DNA of 64,000 nucleotides, taken from the NCBI RefSeq assembly GCF_014189455.1, contig NZ_CP050296.1, forward strand, positions 2,414,001 to 2,478,000, read 5' to 3'. The stretch is from Mesorhizobium huakuii (lineage in GTDB: Bacteria; Pseudomonadota; Alphaproteobacteria; Rhizobiales; Rhizobiaceae). A program made the translations under genes and the position numbers. Of this stretch, positions 43,400 to 53,942 are shown one piece after another. Under the pieces are notes generated by a model. The model saw nothing but the letters and a program-made list of their open reading frames with translations. It was not told the DNA's origin and did not search any database. The first letter of the stretch is position 1; each line of letters opens with the position of its first letter.

Positions 43400-44731
43400 T
43401 TACTGGTTGAGCACGGCCTTTTCCGGATTGGGCGGGAAGGCCGGATCGGTCTTCTGACCGCGCAGCAGCTGCTCTGCATAGATGAGCTGCAGATCGTCCT
43501 TCGGATCCGGCGGCACATAGGCGGCCGAGCCCGAGCCGGTCGAGCTCTCGTCGGCGCCCTTGATATGACCCTTGAGATCGGACTCGCCGCGCGTCAAATC
43601 CCTGCCCTGCAGTTCGGGCGGCAGCGGCTGGTCGACCTTGATGTCGGGCGTGATGCCCTTGCCCTGGATCGACTTGCCGGACGGCGTGTAATAGAGCGCC
43701 GTCGTCAGCCTGAGCGCACCATTCTCGCCGAGCGGAATGATGGTCTGCACCGAACCCTTGCCGAAGGACTGCGTGCCGACCACCGTGACGCGGCGCAGAT
43801 CCTGCAGCGCGCCGGCGACGATTTCGGACGCACTGGCCGAGCCGCCATTGACGAGCACGATAATCGGCTTGCCGTTGACGTCGTCGACCTGCTTCGGCTT
43901 GGCGTCGAAGCGGGTGACGTCCTTCGGATCGCGGCCGCGCGTCGAGACGATCTCGCCGCGCTTCAGGAAGGCGTCGGACACGCTCACCGCCTGGTCGAGC
44001 AGGCCGCCCGGATTGAGGCGCAGGTCGAGCACATAGCCCTTGAGCTTGTCGTCCGGCACCTGCTTCTTGATGGTGTCGATGGCATTCTCGAGGTCGTCAT
44101 AGGTCTTTTCGGTGAAGGAGGTGATCTTCATGTAGCCGATGTCGTTCTCGACCCGGAACTTGACCGCCTTGACCTTGATGATGTCGCGCACCACCGTCAG
44201 CTCGATCGGCTTGTCGGCGCCCTGGCGCAGGATGGTGAGCTTGATCGGCGTGTTGACCAGGCCGCGCATCTTGTCGACCGCGTCGTTGAGCGTCAGGCCG
44301 CGAACCTCTTCGCCGTCGATCTTGGCGATGTAGTCGCCGGCCAGCACGCCAGCCTTGGCGGCAGGCGTGTCGTCGATCGGCGTGATCACCTTGACCAGGT
44401 CGTTCTCCATGGTGACCTCGATGCCGAGGCCGCCGAATTCGCCCTTGGTCTGCACGCGCATGTCCTGCGCCTGTTCGGCGTTCATGTAGGAGGAGTGCGG
44501 GTCAAGCGACGAAAGCATGCCGTTGATGGCGTTCTCGACCAGCGACTTGTCGTCGGGCGGCGTGACATATTGTGCCCGCACCCGCTCGAAGATGTCGCCG
44601 AAGATCGCCAGCTGCTTGTAGGTCTCCGATCCCGCAGCGTTCGCCGACGAGCCAGGAGCACCATAGACAAGGCTCATGGCGGAGGCGCCCATCAGCGCAC
44701 CGGCAAACAGAAGCGACAGTTTCCGCATCAT
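43400..44731 (-). CDS. ctpA: Carboxy-terminal processing protease, S41 family
   Basis: A 443-residue protease, start MMRKLSLLFAGALMGASAMS (signal/anchor), taken at 44731 with GGAAGGA upstream. The PDZ domain is around GGLGIEVTMENDLVKVITPIDDTPAAKAGVLAGDYIAKIDGEEV; the S41 catalytic core has VLVNGGSASASEIVAGALQDLRR (Ser) and GTQSFGKGSVQTIIPL (Lys). It trims C-termini of periplasmic proteins. It begins 1 base after the EnvC-like stop, so the pair is coupled, as in other Rhizobiales. The last part holds a Gly/Ser-rich insert and PPDPKDDLQLIYAEQLL. Confidence 0.96.
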   Translation of the reverse strand: MMRKLSLLFAGALMGASAMSLVYGAPGSSANAAGSETYKQLAIFGDIFERVRAQYVTPPDDKSLVENAINGMLSSLDPHSSYMNAEQAQDMRVQTKGEFGGLGIEVTMENDLVKVITPIDDTPAAKAGVLAGDYIAKIDGEEVRGLTLNDAVDKMRGLVNTPIKLTILRQGADKPIELTVVRDIIKVKAVKFRVENDIGYMKITSFTEKTYDDLENAIDTIKKQVPDDKLKGYVLDLRLNPGGLLDQAVSVSDAFLKRGEIVSTRGRDPKDVTRFDAKPKQVDDVNGKPIIVLVNGGSASASEIVAGALQDLRRVTVVGTQSFGKGSVQTIIPLGENGALRLTTALYYTPSGKSIQGKGITPDIKVDQPLPPELQGRDLTRGESDLKGHIKGADESSTGSGSAAYVPPDPKDDLQLIYAEQLLRGQKTDPAFPPNPEKAVLNQ

Positions 44732-44732
44732 T

Positions 44733-46100
44733 TCACGTCCTTCCAGAAAAACGGTCCGCCCACCATGGGGCCGGATCGACGGGTTTTCCATCCTTGCGGA
44801 ACTCGACATAAAGTTCCGGCGTGGCATTTCCATTCTTCGAAACCGAGGTGCTTGCCACCCGGGCCTCTCCCATCGCGCCGACCGGCTCTCCTGCGAGCAC
44901 CGACTGGCCAGTCACGACGCTGATTCTGCTCATCCCCGCCAGAACGACATGATAGCCGTCCCCGGCATTGAGGATCAAGAGTTGACCATAGGAGCGAAAC
45001 GGCCCCGCATAAAGCACATTCCCATCCGCCGGCGCGGTGACGATGGCTCCCGATTGTGTCGCAAGCATGTCTCCAAGCATCACTGCGCCGTTACCGTCAT
45101 CGGCGCCAAAGCGGCGTTTGATGCGGCCGGTGACCGGCAGCGCGATCTGCCCCTGCAGCGCCGAAAAGGGAGCTGCTGCGGTGAGCCGGTTGCCTTCGGG
45201 GACCGGCAGTGCTGCCAGCGATGCCGTCTTGTCGCCCGTCTGATCGTCAGCCGGCTGGCCCGCGGCGGCTGCCTTTGCGGCTTCCGCGGCCTTGCGGGTC
45301 TTGTCGGCCTGCGCTTCGAGCGAGGAGATCAGGTCCTTCAGGCTGGAAGCCTTGGCCGCCAACTGCTCGGAGCGCTGCTGCTCGGCCGTCATTTGCGCCT
45401 GCGTATCGGCCTCGAGCTTCTGCTTGGCTTCGAGCAGCATGCCGAGCCGCTTCTTTTCCGCCACCTGCTCGCCGACCGCTTCCGTCAGCCGCGCCCGTTC
45501 GGCCTCGATCGAGGCCGTCACCCGGGTCTGCTCCTTGAGGTCGGCCAGCAGGCTATCGGTCTGCTGGCGCAATTCCGGCACCACGGCGCCGAGCAGGATG
45601 GCGCTGCGCACCGACGACAGCGCGTCCTCCGGCTTGACCAGGATCGCCGGCGGCGGGTTGAGGCCCATGCGCTGCAGCGCGCCCAGCACTTCGGCCAGCA
45701 CGTCGCGCCGCGCCACAAGAGAGGTGCGGATCTTCTGTTGCTGGCCCTTGAGCCCTTCCAGCTTGGCGCCGATGTCCTCGATGTCCTGGCCAAGTTTCTG
45801 CTCGGTCATCGCCGACTGGATCAGCGCCGCGGTGATAGAGGCATGGTCCTTCTTGACCGCGGCGATATCGGCGGCGAGCTTGGCCAGCCGTTCCGACGAC
45901 AGCGTTATTTCCTTGGAAACCTGTTCGTACTCGGCGCGGCTCTGGTCCGGATCGGGCGCCATGTCGAGCGCGTTCTCGGCCCGGGTGGCATGCAACGACA
46001 AAAGCACCGCCACCGCCGCGATGCCGCAGCGCGCGCGCCCAAAGCGCCCGGTTGATGAGCCCGCTGTTGGGCCCAGTGTCGATTTCCAGCCTTCAGACAT
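44733..46100 (-). CDS. EnvC-like murein hydrolase activator with degenerate LytM domain
   Basis: A 455-residue protein: N-terminal signal/anchor (GIAAVAVLLSLHATRA), a long coiled coil (about 55-270, rich in E/K/Q/A), then a LytM/M23 domain starting IALPVTGRIKRRFGADDGNG. The zinc ligands are missing: the HxxxD position is not present and the terminal HxH region reads ELYVEFRKDGKP. This fits a non-catalytic activator of amidases, as known for EnvC. It is the first gene of the envC-ctpA-deacetylase-rppH run. The start follows a dispersed repeat at 46169-46212. Confidence 0.92.
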   Translation of the reverse strand: MSEGWKSTLGPTAGSSTGRFGRARCGIAAVAVLLSLHATRAENALDMAPDPDQSRAEYEQVSKEITLSSERLAKLAADIAAVKKDHASITAALIQSAMTEQKLGQDIEDIGAKLEGLKGQQQKIRTSLVARRDVLAEVLGALQRMGLNPPPAILVKPEDALSSVRSAILLGAVVPELRQQTDSLLADLKEQTRVTASIEAERARLTEAVGEQVAEKKRLGMLLEAKQKLEADTQAQMTAEQQRSEQLAAKASSLKDLISSLEAQADKTRKAAEAAKAAAAGQPADDQTGDKTASLAALPVPEGNRLTAAAPFSALQGQIALPVTGRIKRRFGADDGNGAVMLGDMLATQSGAIVTAPADGNVLYAGPFRSYGQLLILNAGDGYHVVLAGMSRISVVTGQSVLAGEPVGAMGEARVASTSVSKNGNATPELYVEFRKDGKPVDPAPWWADRFSGRT

Positions 46101-46168
46101 TCGCGATCTATACTATCCGCGGCTTCGTTAACGAATCATCAACCATATTCGAAGAGCCCGTCCCCGAC

Positions 46169-46212
46169 TGCATGTTGCCCAAAAGTGGTCCCCTTTTTGG
46201 GAAAACGACATG
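46169..46212. repeat. Dispersed rhizobial palindromic repeat (copy C)
   Basis: GCATGT/ACATGC outer and CCCAAAA/TTTTTGGG inner arms, just upstream of the envC-like gene and downstream of rlmH. Same nested layout as copies A and B but diverged in sequence. Confidence 0.55.
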
Positions 46213-46307
46213 CATAAAACTAGAGATTTTCGATCTTGCGCGGCATTGGGGCGGAAATCCGGGCAATGGGCGACGAATCACCGCTGGCGGCAACTGTAGC
46301 GGCAGGC

Positions 46308-46790
46308 TCAGGAGCGATGATAGGGGTGGCCGGAAAGGATCGTCGCTACCCTGTAGAGCTGCTCGCCCAGCATCACCCGCACCAGCTGATGCGGCCAGGT
46401 CAGCGCACCGAACGACAGCACCAGCTCGGCCTGGTCGCGCAGCGACGGATCGTGGCCGTCGGCGCCACCGATAGCCAGCACCAGCGCCTTGCGCCCGCCG
46501 TCGCGCAACTGTCCGATACGATTGGCGAAATCCTGCGAGGAAAGGCTCTTGCCGCGCTCATCGAGCAGGATCAGTGCCGTGCCCGGCTGCAGCTGCGCCT
46601 GCAGCCTCGAGCCCTCGTCACGCTGGCGCTCGGTAGCGCTCTGCGACCGGCCCTCGGCGATCTCGGTAATCCCGGCGAATTCGAGCCCGACCGCGGGCCC
46701 GCTCTTGGCGAAGCGTTCGAAATAGCGGTCGGCCAACTCCCGCTCGGGACCGGTTTTCATTCGGCCCACGGCATGAACTGAAATCTTCAT
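46308..46790 (-). CDS. rlmH: 23S rRNA (pseudouridine1915-N3)-methyltransferase
   Basis: A 160-residue SPOUT methyltransferase: MKISVHAVGRMKTGPERELADRYFERF, IILLDERGKSLSSQDFANRI, LAIGGADGHDPSLRDQAELVLSFGALTWPHQLVRVMLGEQLYRVATILSGHPYHR. The terminal YHR is the usual RlmH end. It methylates pseudouridine 1915 of 23S rRNA in helix 69. It lies 72 bases after rsfS on the same strand, a common order. Confidence 0.97.
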   Translation of the reverse strand: MKISVHAVGRMKTGPERELADRYFERFAKSGPAVGLEFAGITEIAEGRSQSATERQRDEGSRLQAQLQPGTALILLDERGKSLSSQDFANRIGQLRDGGRKALVLAIGGADGHDPSLRDQAELVLSFGALTWPHQLVRVMLGEQLYRVATILSGHPYHRS

Positions 46791-46862
46791 CCTGCCTCTA
46801 TAAGCCGCTAGTGCATGTCACCCAAAGGAGAAATCCAATTCTGGGCAACGACACGGAGCAGC

Positions 46863-47240
46863 TTAATGAAGGGTCTCTTCCTCGAGATCCGGCGCCTGCC
46901 ACATCTTTTCGAGATTGTAGAATTCGCGGACTTCAGGGCGGAAGACATGGACAATGATATCGCCCGAATCGATCAGGACCCAGTCGGCACCGGACAGCCC
47001 CTCGACGCGCGCGGTGCCGAGGCCGGCATCTTTGAGCGCCTTGAGGAGATGGTCGGCGACAGCCGAGACATGACGGTGCGATCGACCCGACGCGACGACC
47101 ATGTAGTCGCCGAGGCTCGATTTCCCCTGAATGTCGATTGAGACAATATTTTCGGCCTTGGAGTCTTCCAGACTGGCAAGGACTGTCTTGATGGCACGGG
47201 ACACGGCGTCGTCTACGCTGATCCTGGCCGGCGAAGGCAT
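46863..47240 (-). CDS. rsfS: Ribosomal silencing factor RsfS
   Basis: A 125-residue protein of the RsfS/YbeB/iojap family: AVSRAIKTVLASLEDSKAENIVSIDIQGKSSLGDYMVVASGRSHRHVSAVADHLLKALKDAG and ADWVLIDSGDIIVHVFRPEVREFYNLEKMW. It binds uL14 and blocks subunit joining under starvation. The start MPSPARISV at 47240 is chosen; the frame is open to 47330 and some annotations may start there. It is cotranscribed with rlmH. Confidence 0.96.
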   Translation of the reverse strand: MPSPARISVDDAVSRAIKTVLASLEDSKAENIVSIDIQGKSSLGDYMVVASGRSHRHVSAVADHLLKALKDAGLGTARVEGLSGADWVLIDSGDIIVHVFRPEVREFYNLEKMWQAPDLEEETLH

Positions 47241-47419
47241 GATATCGGCCTTCTTCCGCAGTGCTGTTCTCAGTGTATTTCCTTTCGCAGCAAGAACAAC
47301 CAAATCACCCCCAAAAGCAGGTGACACCACTTAGATAGGCAGAGTTCCGTTGCAGTTTCAAGACGCAGCCGCAGAAGCAGGTTCGCCAGGCATCAGAAAT
47401 GAAGCCCGTCGGCCAGGGG

Positions 47420-48709
47420 TCAGCCCGGTTTCCTGGCGGTATCATCCGGCGCATAGGCAAGTTCGACCGGCAGCGGCGCCTGCGCCGTCATCGGTGCGAA
47501 ACTGCCGGTCTCGGTGGCCGGCACGGCCTGTGTTGTGAACACGCGCAACAGCACGAACAGGCAGAAGGCGCAGGCGATGACAACAGCCACATAGATGAAC
47601 GCCTGCGTGCCGAACGCGGCCGAAAGGGCGGTGACGATGCCCGGCACGATGAAGCCCGACAGCGACCAGGCAAACAACAACGAGCTGGACAACGCCACCA
47701 TGTCGTCCTTGCCTGCGCGGTCGGCGGCGTGCGCGCTGGACAGTGAATAGATCGATTCCGAGGCGCCGTCCCACAAGACGTAGATCACCAACAGCGCCGG
47801 CAGCGCGCCGCCGTCGAAACCGAGCGCGAACATGCCGGCAGCGGTGGCCAGTGCGGACGCCCCGATCAGCACGTAACGGCGATCGGTACGGTCGGAGATC
47901 CAGCCGAACGGAAGCTGCAGGATCAGCGTGCCGAGCGGCATCACCGAAAGCAGCAATGCCACATCGGCCTGGCTGTAGCCCTTGGCCGTGGCGTGGATCG
48001 GCGCGAAACCGGAAATCGACATGGACAGGCCGCCGACCGCCAGCATGCCGGCAACGCCGACCGGCGAAATCCGCCAGGCCCGGCGCAGCGCCACCGAGGC
48101 CGCCTGCGGCGCCGGCGGCTGCGCAAGCCGCGTCATGCCGACAGGCAGGATCGACAGAGCGGTAAAGACGATACCGATCAACGGCGCATCCGCCGTTCTG
48201 ATGTCGACCAGCGCCAGCGTCGCATAACCGACGCCGAGCCCGGCGACATAAGCGACGTAGAAGAACGCCATCACCCGGCCGCGTATTGCGTTGGCGACCG
48301 CATCGTTCAGCCAGCTCTGCGCGACGATGAACAGGCCGCAAATGGCAAAGCCATAGAGGGCGCGCGCCCCGATCCACAGCAAGGGATGCGGTCCGGCGCC
48401 GATGGCCGCATTGGAAAGCGCGATCAGCGCCGACAGCACCATGAAGGCGCGGGCATGGCCGACCCTGCGTACCAGCGGTCCGGTCAGGATGCAGCCGGCG
48501 AGGCCGCCGGCCGACAGGCCGGTGACGATCAGCCCGGCCCAGGTCGGATCGAAGCCTTCGACGCCAAGCCGGACCGGGATGTAGGCAAACATCAGCCCGT
48601 TGCCGATGGCGATCAGCGCCATCGACACAATGACGCTGGCGATCGCGATCAGCGGCGTCGGCGCGTTGCCATGCTCCGGCTCGGTCGGGGTGCGGTTCTT
48701 CTCCAGCAT
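47420..48709 (-). CDS. Major facilitator superfamily transporter
   Basis: A 429-residue transporter with about 12 membrane helices. Motif A-like loops are visible at LVRRVGHARAFMVL and the second-half SDRTDRRYVLIGAS (GxxSDRxGRR-type). The pattern resembles YcaD-like sugar/drug MFS proteins of rhizobia. Substrate unknown. It separates nadD from rsfS, which are usually adjacent in this cluster, so it looks like an insertion. It has a dispersed inverted repeat upstream (48768-48799). Confidence 0.9.
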   Translation of the reverse strand: MLEKNRTPTEPEHGNAPTPLIAIASVIVSMALIAIGNGLMFAYIPVRLGVEGFDPTWAGLIVTGLSAGGLAGCILTGPLVRRVGHARAFMVLSALIALSNAAIGAGPHPLLWIGARALYGFAICGLFIVAQSWLNDAVANAIRGRVMAFFYVAYVAGLGVGYATLALVDIRTADAPLIGIVFTALSILPVGMTRLAQPPAPQAASVALRRAWRISPVGVAGMLAVGGLSMSISGFAPIHATAKGYSQADVALLLSVMPLGTLILQLPFGWISDRTDRRYVLIGASALATAAGMFALGFDGGALPALLVIYVLWDGASESIYSLSSAHAADRAGKDDMVALSSSLLFAWSLSGFIVPGIVTALSAAFGTQAFIYVAVVIACAFCLFVLLRVFTTQAVPATETGSFAPMTAQAPLPVELAYAPDDTARKPG

Positions 48710-48767
48710 TCACGCACCATCGCTTACCCCCCACGCGAAAAGCCGCCGCAAAAGCGACATCGGCGGG

Positions 48768-48799
48768 TCTTCCCTTCTCCCCCTGTGGGAGAAGGAAGA
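48768..48799. repeat. Inverted repeat of the CTTCTCCC...GGGAGAAGG type
   Basis: TCTTCCCTTCTCCC and GGGAGAAGGAAGA form a stem with one bulged base, lying between the nadD stop and the MFS start. It is typical of short extragenic repeats in Mesorhizobium. A terminator role for nadD is possible. Confidence 0.55.
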
Positions 48800-48811
48800 T
48801 CCGTGCAAGCC

Positions 48812-49444
48812 CTACCCCTTCGCCATCTTCCGGATCGCGCTCGACGACAGCGATGAGCGTGGGCCATGGATGAAGGTCCAGGCCGGCGCCTGCATGCGGG
48901 CGAGCAGCGGCGCGTCGCCTTCATCGATGCGGGCATAGTCGAAGGTCTTGGCAACGACCGACGACAGGAACGACAGCGTCGCGCCCGGCCGGTCGATGAC
49001 CGCGATGGGGAAGGTCAGCACGATTTCGCGCCAGCGCTGCCAGCGGTGGAAATCGCGCAAACTGTCCGCCCCCATGATCCAGACGAACTCGACTCCAGGA
49101 TTGCGCGCCTTGACCAGCGCCAGCGTGTCGGCGGTGTAGCGCACATGATGCGCGGCTTCGAAGGCGGTGACCTTGATCTTCGGGTTCCTGGCGATCTTCT
49201 CCGACAGCTGCAGCCGTTCAGCCAGCGGCGCCAGCTCGCGCGTGCTCTTCAGCGGATTGCCCGGCGTCACCATCCACCAAAGCTGGTCAAGCGCCAGGCG
49301 CCGCAGCGCAATCTCGGCGACCAGCGCATGGCCGGCATGCGGCGGGTTGAACGAACCGCCGAACAGACCGACAGCCAGGCCTTTTTCGGCATGCGGCATT
49401 TTCAGGTAACGAGAGGGGACCGCCGGTTCGGAAGATGCCAGCAT
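48812..49444 (-). CDS. nadD: Nicotinate-nucleotide adenylyltransferase
   Basis: A 210-residue nucleotidyltransferase. GLFGGSFNPPHAGHALVAEIALRRLALDQLWWMVTPGNPLK has the GxFxPxHxGH signature; FVWIMGADSLRDFHRWQRWREI and the terminal GPRSSLSSSAIRKMAKG (SxxxIR) are NadD features. It makes deamido-NAD from nicotinate mononucleotide. The start could also be the ATG at 49399 (MPHAEKGLAV); neither has a strong ribosome site. It follows proA by 27 bases. Confidence 0.95.
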   Translation of the reverse strand: MLASSEPAVPSRYLKMPHAEKGLAVGLFGGSFNPPHAGHALVAEIALRRLALDQLWWMVTPGNPLKSTRELAPLAERLQLSEKIARNPKIKVTAFEAAHHVRYTADTLALVKARNPGVEFVWIMGADSLRDFHRWQRWREIVLTFPIAVIDRPGATLSFLSSVVAKTFDYARIDEGDAPLLARMQAPAWTFIHGPRSSLSSSAIRKMAKG

Positions 49445-49471
49445 CGCCTCAGGCTCTAGCGACGAAAAGCG

Positions 49472-50758
49472 TCAAGGCCTCACCTGTCCCGACCCGCGCA
49501 CGCGGTATTTGAACGAGGTCAGCTGCTCGACGCCGACCGGCCCGCGCGCATGCATCTTGCCGGTGGCGATGCCGATCTCGGCGCCCATGCCGAACTCGCC
49601 GCCATCGGCGAACTGCGTCGAGGCGTTGTGCAGCAGGATCGCCGAATCGATCTCGTTGAAGAACCGCTCCACGGCCTTCGCGTCCTCGGCGACGATCGCC
49701 TCGGTGTGATGCGAGGAGAAGGTTTCGATGTGTTCGATCGCACCGCCAATGCCGTCGACCAACTTCACCGCGATGATGGCGTCGAGATATTCGGTCACCC
49801 AGTCGGCATCGGTCGCCGGCTTGGCGTCGAAAAACACTTTCAGCACCTCGGCATCGGCATGGATCTCGCAGCCGGCGGCGCGCAGCGCATCAAGGATCGG
49901 CACCAGATGGGTTGATGCAACCGAGCGGTCGATCAGCAGCGTCTCGGCGGCACCACACACGCCGGTGCGCCGCATCTTGGCGTTGACGGCGATCTTCACC
50001 GCCATGTCGAGATCGGCGGAGCGGTCGATGTAGAGATGGCAGATGCCTTCGAGATGCGCGAAGACCGGCACCCGTGCCTCGCTCTGCACCCGCCCGACCA
50101 GGCTTTTGCCGCCGCGCGGAATGATGACGTCGAGCGCACCACCTAGCCCCTTCAGCATCTCGCCGACCGCGGCGCGGTCGGTGGTCGGCACCAGCTGGAT
50201 GGCGTCCTCAGGCAGGCTGGCTTCCTTCAACCCCTCTACCAGGCAGGCATGAATAGCGGCGGATGAATTGAGCGAATCGGAGCCGCCGCGCAGGATCACC
50301 GGATTGCCGGCCTTAAGGCAGAGCGCGCCGGCATCGGCAGTGACGTTCGGCCGGCTTTCGTAGATGACACCGACGACGCCGAGCGGCGTGCGCACGCGCT
50401 CGATCTGCAAGCCATTCGGCCGTTCCCAGGCCGCGATCACGTCGCCGACCGGATCGCTGAGTTCGGCGATTTCGCGGATGCCGTCGGCCATGGCGCGGAT
50501 ACGTGCCGGATCGAGCTTCAGCCGGTCCATGAAGGACGCGGACAGCCCGGACTCCTCGCCATTCGAGACGTCGATGGCGTTGGCGTCGAGAATGTCCTGC
50601 TCGCGGGTGATTATGGCCTTGGCCATGGCGGCAAGAGCGGCGTTCTTGGCTGCGGTCGACGCGACGGCCAACGGTCGGGCAGCGGCGCGGGCGCGGCGGC
50701 CTATATCGGCCATCAGCGCCACTGTGTCGTCTCCGGATTGTTCATGCAGCTTCAGCAT
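49472..50758 (-). CDS. proA: Gamma-glutamyl phosphate reductase
   Basis: A 428-residue ALDH-superfamily enzyme. [92 protein letters not shown], and the catalytic Cys in [16 protein letters not shown]. It reduces glutamyl-5-phosphate to the semialdehyde for proline synthesis. It starts 3 bases after the proB stop. Confidence 0.97.
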   Translation of the reverse strand: MLKLHEQSGDDTVALMADIGRRARAAARPLAVASTAAKNAALAAMAKAIITREQDILDANAIDVSNGEESGLSASFMDRLKLDPARIRAMADGIREIAELSDPVGDVIAAWERPNGLQIERVRTPLGVVGVIYESRPNVTADAGALCLKAGNPVILRGGSDSLNSSAAIHACLVEGLKEASLPEDAIQLVPTTDRAAVGEMLKGLGGALDVIIPRGGKSLVGRVQSEARVPVFAHLEGICHLYIDRSADLDMAVKIAVNAKMRRTGVCGAAETLLIDRSVASTHLVPILDALRAAGCEIHADAEVLKVFFDAKPATDADWVTEYLDAIIAVKLVDGIGGAIEHIETFSSHHTEAIVAEDAKAVERFFNEIDSAILLHNASTQFADGGEFGMGAEIGIATGKMHARGPVGVEQLTSFKYRVRGSGQVRP

Positions 50759-50761
50759 GGC

Positions 50762-51898
50762 TCATCCTCCGCTTATGTCGCCTCCGGCGTGACTCACCAC
50801 GAGGTCGTTGCGGTGGATCATCGCCGAGCGCGCTTCGTAACCGAGCACGGTTTCGATCTCGGCCGTCTTCAGGCCTGCGATCCTTACGGCATCGGCGGCA
50901 TCATAGGCAACCAGCCCGCGCGCGATCTCGCGGCCCTCGGGTGACAGGATCGCCACCGTATCGCCGCGCGAAAAATTGCCGCTGACCAGCTTGACGCCGG
51001 CCGGCAGCAGCGATTTGCCCGAGGTGAGCGCGCCAACGGCGCCGGCATCGACCGTCAGCCGGCCGGCCGGTTCGAGCTGGCCGGCGATCCAGGTCTTGTA
51101 GCCCTTGACCGGATTGGCGCTCGGCCGGAAGAAGGTGGCGCGTTCGCCGCGCTCGATCGCCATCAGCGGCGACAGCCGTGTGCCCGAGGTGATGATCATC
51201 GCGGTGCCGGCGGCGGTGGCGATCTTGCCGGCATCGAGTTTTGTCCGCATGCCGCCGCGCGACAGTTCGGACGCGGCAGCTCCCGCCATCGCCTCGATGT
51301 CAGGCGTGATGCGGTCGACCACCGGAATGAATTTGGCTTGCGGATCGCGCGCCGGCGGCGCCGTATAGAGCCCGTCGATATCGGACAGCAGAACCAGAAG
51401 ATCGGCGCCCATCATCGTCGCGACACGCGCGGCCAGCCGGTCATTGTCGCCATAGCGGATTTCGGAAGTGGCGACCGTGTCGTTCTCGTTGATGACCGGC
51501 ACCGCCTTCATCTTGAGCAGCGTCGAGATCGTCGCCCGCGCATTGAGATAACGCCGGCGTTCCTCGGTGTCGCCAAGGGTCAAAAGAATCTGGCCTGATT
51601 TCAGCGCGCCCTTGCCAAGCGCATCCGACCAGGCGCCGGCCAGCGCAATCTGTCCGACGGCCGCCGCCGCCTGGCTCTCCTCGAGCTTCAAGGCGCGCTT
51701 GCCCAACCCCAGAATGGTGCGGCCAAGCGCAATGGCGCCGGAGGACACGACGAGGATTTCGGCGCCGCCTTGAGCCAGCACGGCGATGTCGTCGGCGAGC
51801 GAAGCCAGCCAGTCACGCTTCAGGCCGCTCGCGCGGTCGACGAGCAATGCCGAGCCGATCTTGACGGTGATGCGCCGGTATTTTTTCAGCGACTGCAT
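50762..51898 (-). CDS. proB: Glutamate 5-kinase
   Basis: A 378-residue enzyme: N-terminal amino-acid-kinase domain ([88 protein letters not shown]) and C-terminal PUA domain (about 280-378). It phosphorylates glutamate, the feedback-regulated first step of proline synthesis. The start [15 protein letters not shown] at 51898 is chosen over an open extension to 51958 that overlaps obgE. Confidence 0.97.
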   Translation of the reverse strand: MQSLKKYRRITVKIGSALLVDRASGLKRDWLASLADDIAVLAQGGAEILVVSSGAIALGRTILGLGKRALKLEESQAAAAVGQIALAGAWSDALGKGALKSGQILLTLGDTEERRRYLNARATISTLLKMKAVPVINENDTVATSEIRYGDNDRLAARVATMMGADLLVLLSDIDGLYTAPPARDPQAKFIPVVDRITPDIEAMAGAAASELSRGGMRTKLDAGKIATAAGTAMIITSGTRLSPLMAIERGERATFFRPSANPVKGYKTWIAGQLEPAGRLTVDAGAVGALTSGKSLLPAGVKLVSGNFSRGDTVAILSPEGREIARGLVAYDAADAVRIAGLKTAEIETVLGYEARSAMIHRNDLVVSHAGGDISGG

Positions 51899-51902
51899 GG
51901 CC

Positions 51903-52949
<1,047 letters not shown>

Positions 52950-53065
52950 TTATTGGCCTTGCGGCATTGCTCTAAACCTTGGGCCTTGCTCTAAACCAAG
53001 GCGCGGTCAAGGGCGAGACCGTTTTGTGACAATGGCCGCGTGGGGTCGGCCGGAGAAATGTTGCT

Positions 53066-53935
53066 ATGAAGCTTGTAACCTACAACATCCAGTACGGCAT
53101 CGGTCTTGATGGCCACTATGATGTCGCGCGCATTGCCGAGGCGGTGCGCGGCGCCGATGTGATCGCGCTGCAGGAGGTCACCCGCAACAATCCGAGAAAC
53201 GGCGGGCGCGACATGGTCGCCGAGATCGGCGAGGCACTGCCCGACTATTTCGCCGTCTATGGCAGCAATTTCGAGGCCAATATCGGCTCGCGCATCGAGA
53301 ACGGCCGTGCCATCACCACGACCTTCCAGCTCGGCAACATGATGCTGTCGAAAACGCCCATTCATCTGTCGCGCAACCTGCTTTTGCCGCGCAGCCGCAG
53401 CTTCGAGATGATGAACTTCCAGCGCGGCGCGCTGGAAGCGCTGATCGAGACGCCGCTTGGTTTCATCCGCTTCTATTCCATTCATCTCGATCACCGCAGT
53501 CCGGTCGAACGCACCAGCCAGATCCAGTTCCTGCGCCGGCGCCTGTTGAACTATGCGCTTGAAGGCGGCGCGCTGTCCGGCGTCGCCGAGATCGGCCTGC
53601 CGGAATTGCCGCATCCCGAGGCCTTTGTGGCGATGGGCGATTTCAACATGCTGGCCGGCTCGCCCGAATATGTCGAACTCGCCGGCCGGCCGGACCACCA
53701 ATTCGGCATGCCGCTGACCGCCGACTTCGCCGTCGATGCCGCCGTGCGCCTCAATGCCACCGGCGAGGATCTCGCCAGCTGGGCCGACCCCAAGGACCCC
53801 GCTAACGCCAGCCGCCACAAGCGCATCGACTATGTCTTCACCAGCGCGTCGCTTGCCCGATCGCTGCAGCGCCTGTGGGTCGACCACCAGGCAACCGGTT
53901 CGGACCATCTGCCGGTGTGGGCCGAACTGGGCTGA
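53066..53935 (+). CDS. Endonuclease/exonuclease/phosphatase family protein
   Basis: A 289-residue protein with all EEP motifs: KLVTYNIQYGIGLD, VIALQEVTRN, IRFYSIHLDHRSPVERT, FVAMGDFNML, RHKRIDYVFTS and GSDHLPVWAEL (Asn, Glu, His/Asp, Asp/Asn and terminal His). No signal peptide, so cytoplasmic. The substrate could be DNA, phosphoinositides or sphingomyelin-like lipids; nothing decides. It is the only plus-strand gene inside the housekeeping run. Confidence 0.9.
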   Translation: MKLVTYNIQYGIGLDGHYDVARIAEAVRGADVIALQEVTRNNPRNGGRDMVAEIGEALPDYFAVYGSNFEANIGSRIENGRAITTTFQLGNMMLSKTPIHLSRNLLLPRSRSFEMMNFQRGALEALIETPLGFIRFYSIHLDHRSPVERTSQIQFLRRRLLNYALEGGALSGVAEIGLPELPHPEAFVAMGDFNMLAGSPEYVELAGRPDHQFGMPLTADFAVDAAVRLNATGEDLASWADPKDPANASRHKRIDYVFTSASLARSLQRLWVDHQATGSDHLPVWAELG

Positions 53936-53942
53936 TGGCTCT

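Noticed and set aside
43310..44923. Long plus-strand frame (537 codons) antisense to ctpA
   Set aside because: Fully covered by ctpA and its neighbours with strong protein motifs on the other strand; no domain in this frame.
44676..46055. Long plus-strand frame (459 codons) antisense to the envC-like gene
   Set aside because: Shadow of the coiled-coil region; Leu/Arg/Gly-rich without any motif.
52967..52997. Direct repeat TTGCTCTAAACC (two copies, 19 bases apart) before obgE
   Set aside because: Short, possibly a degenerate extragenic repeat or the obgE promoter region; too little to support a function.
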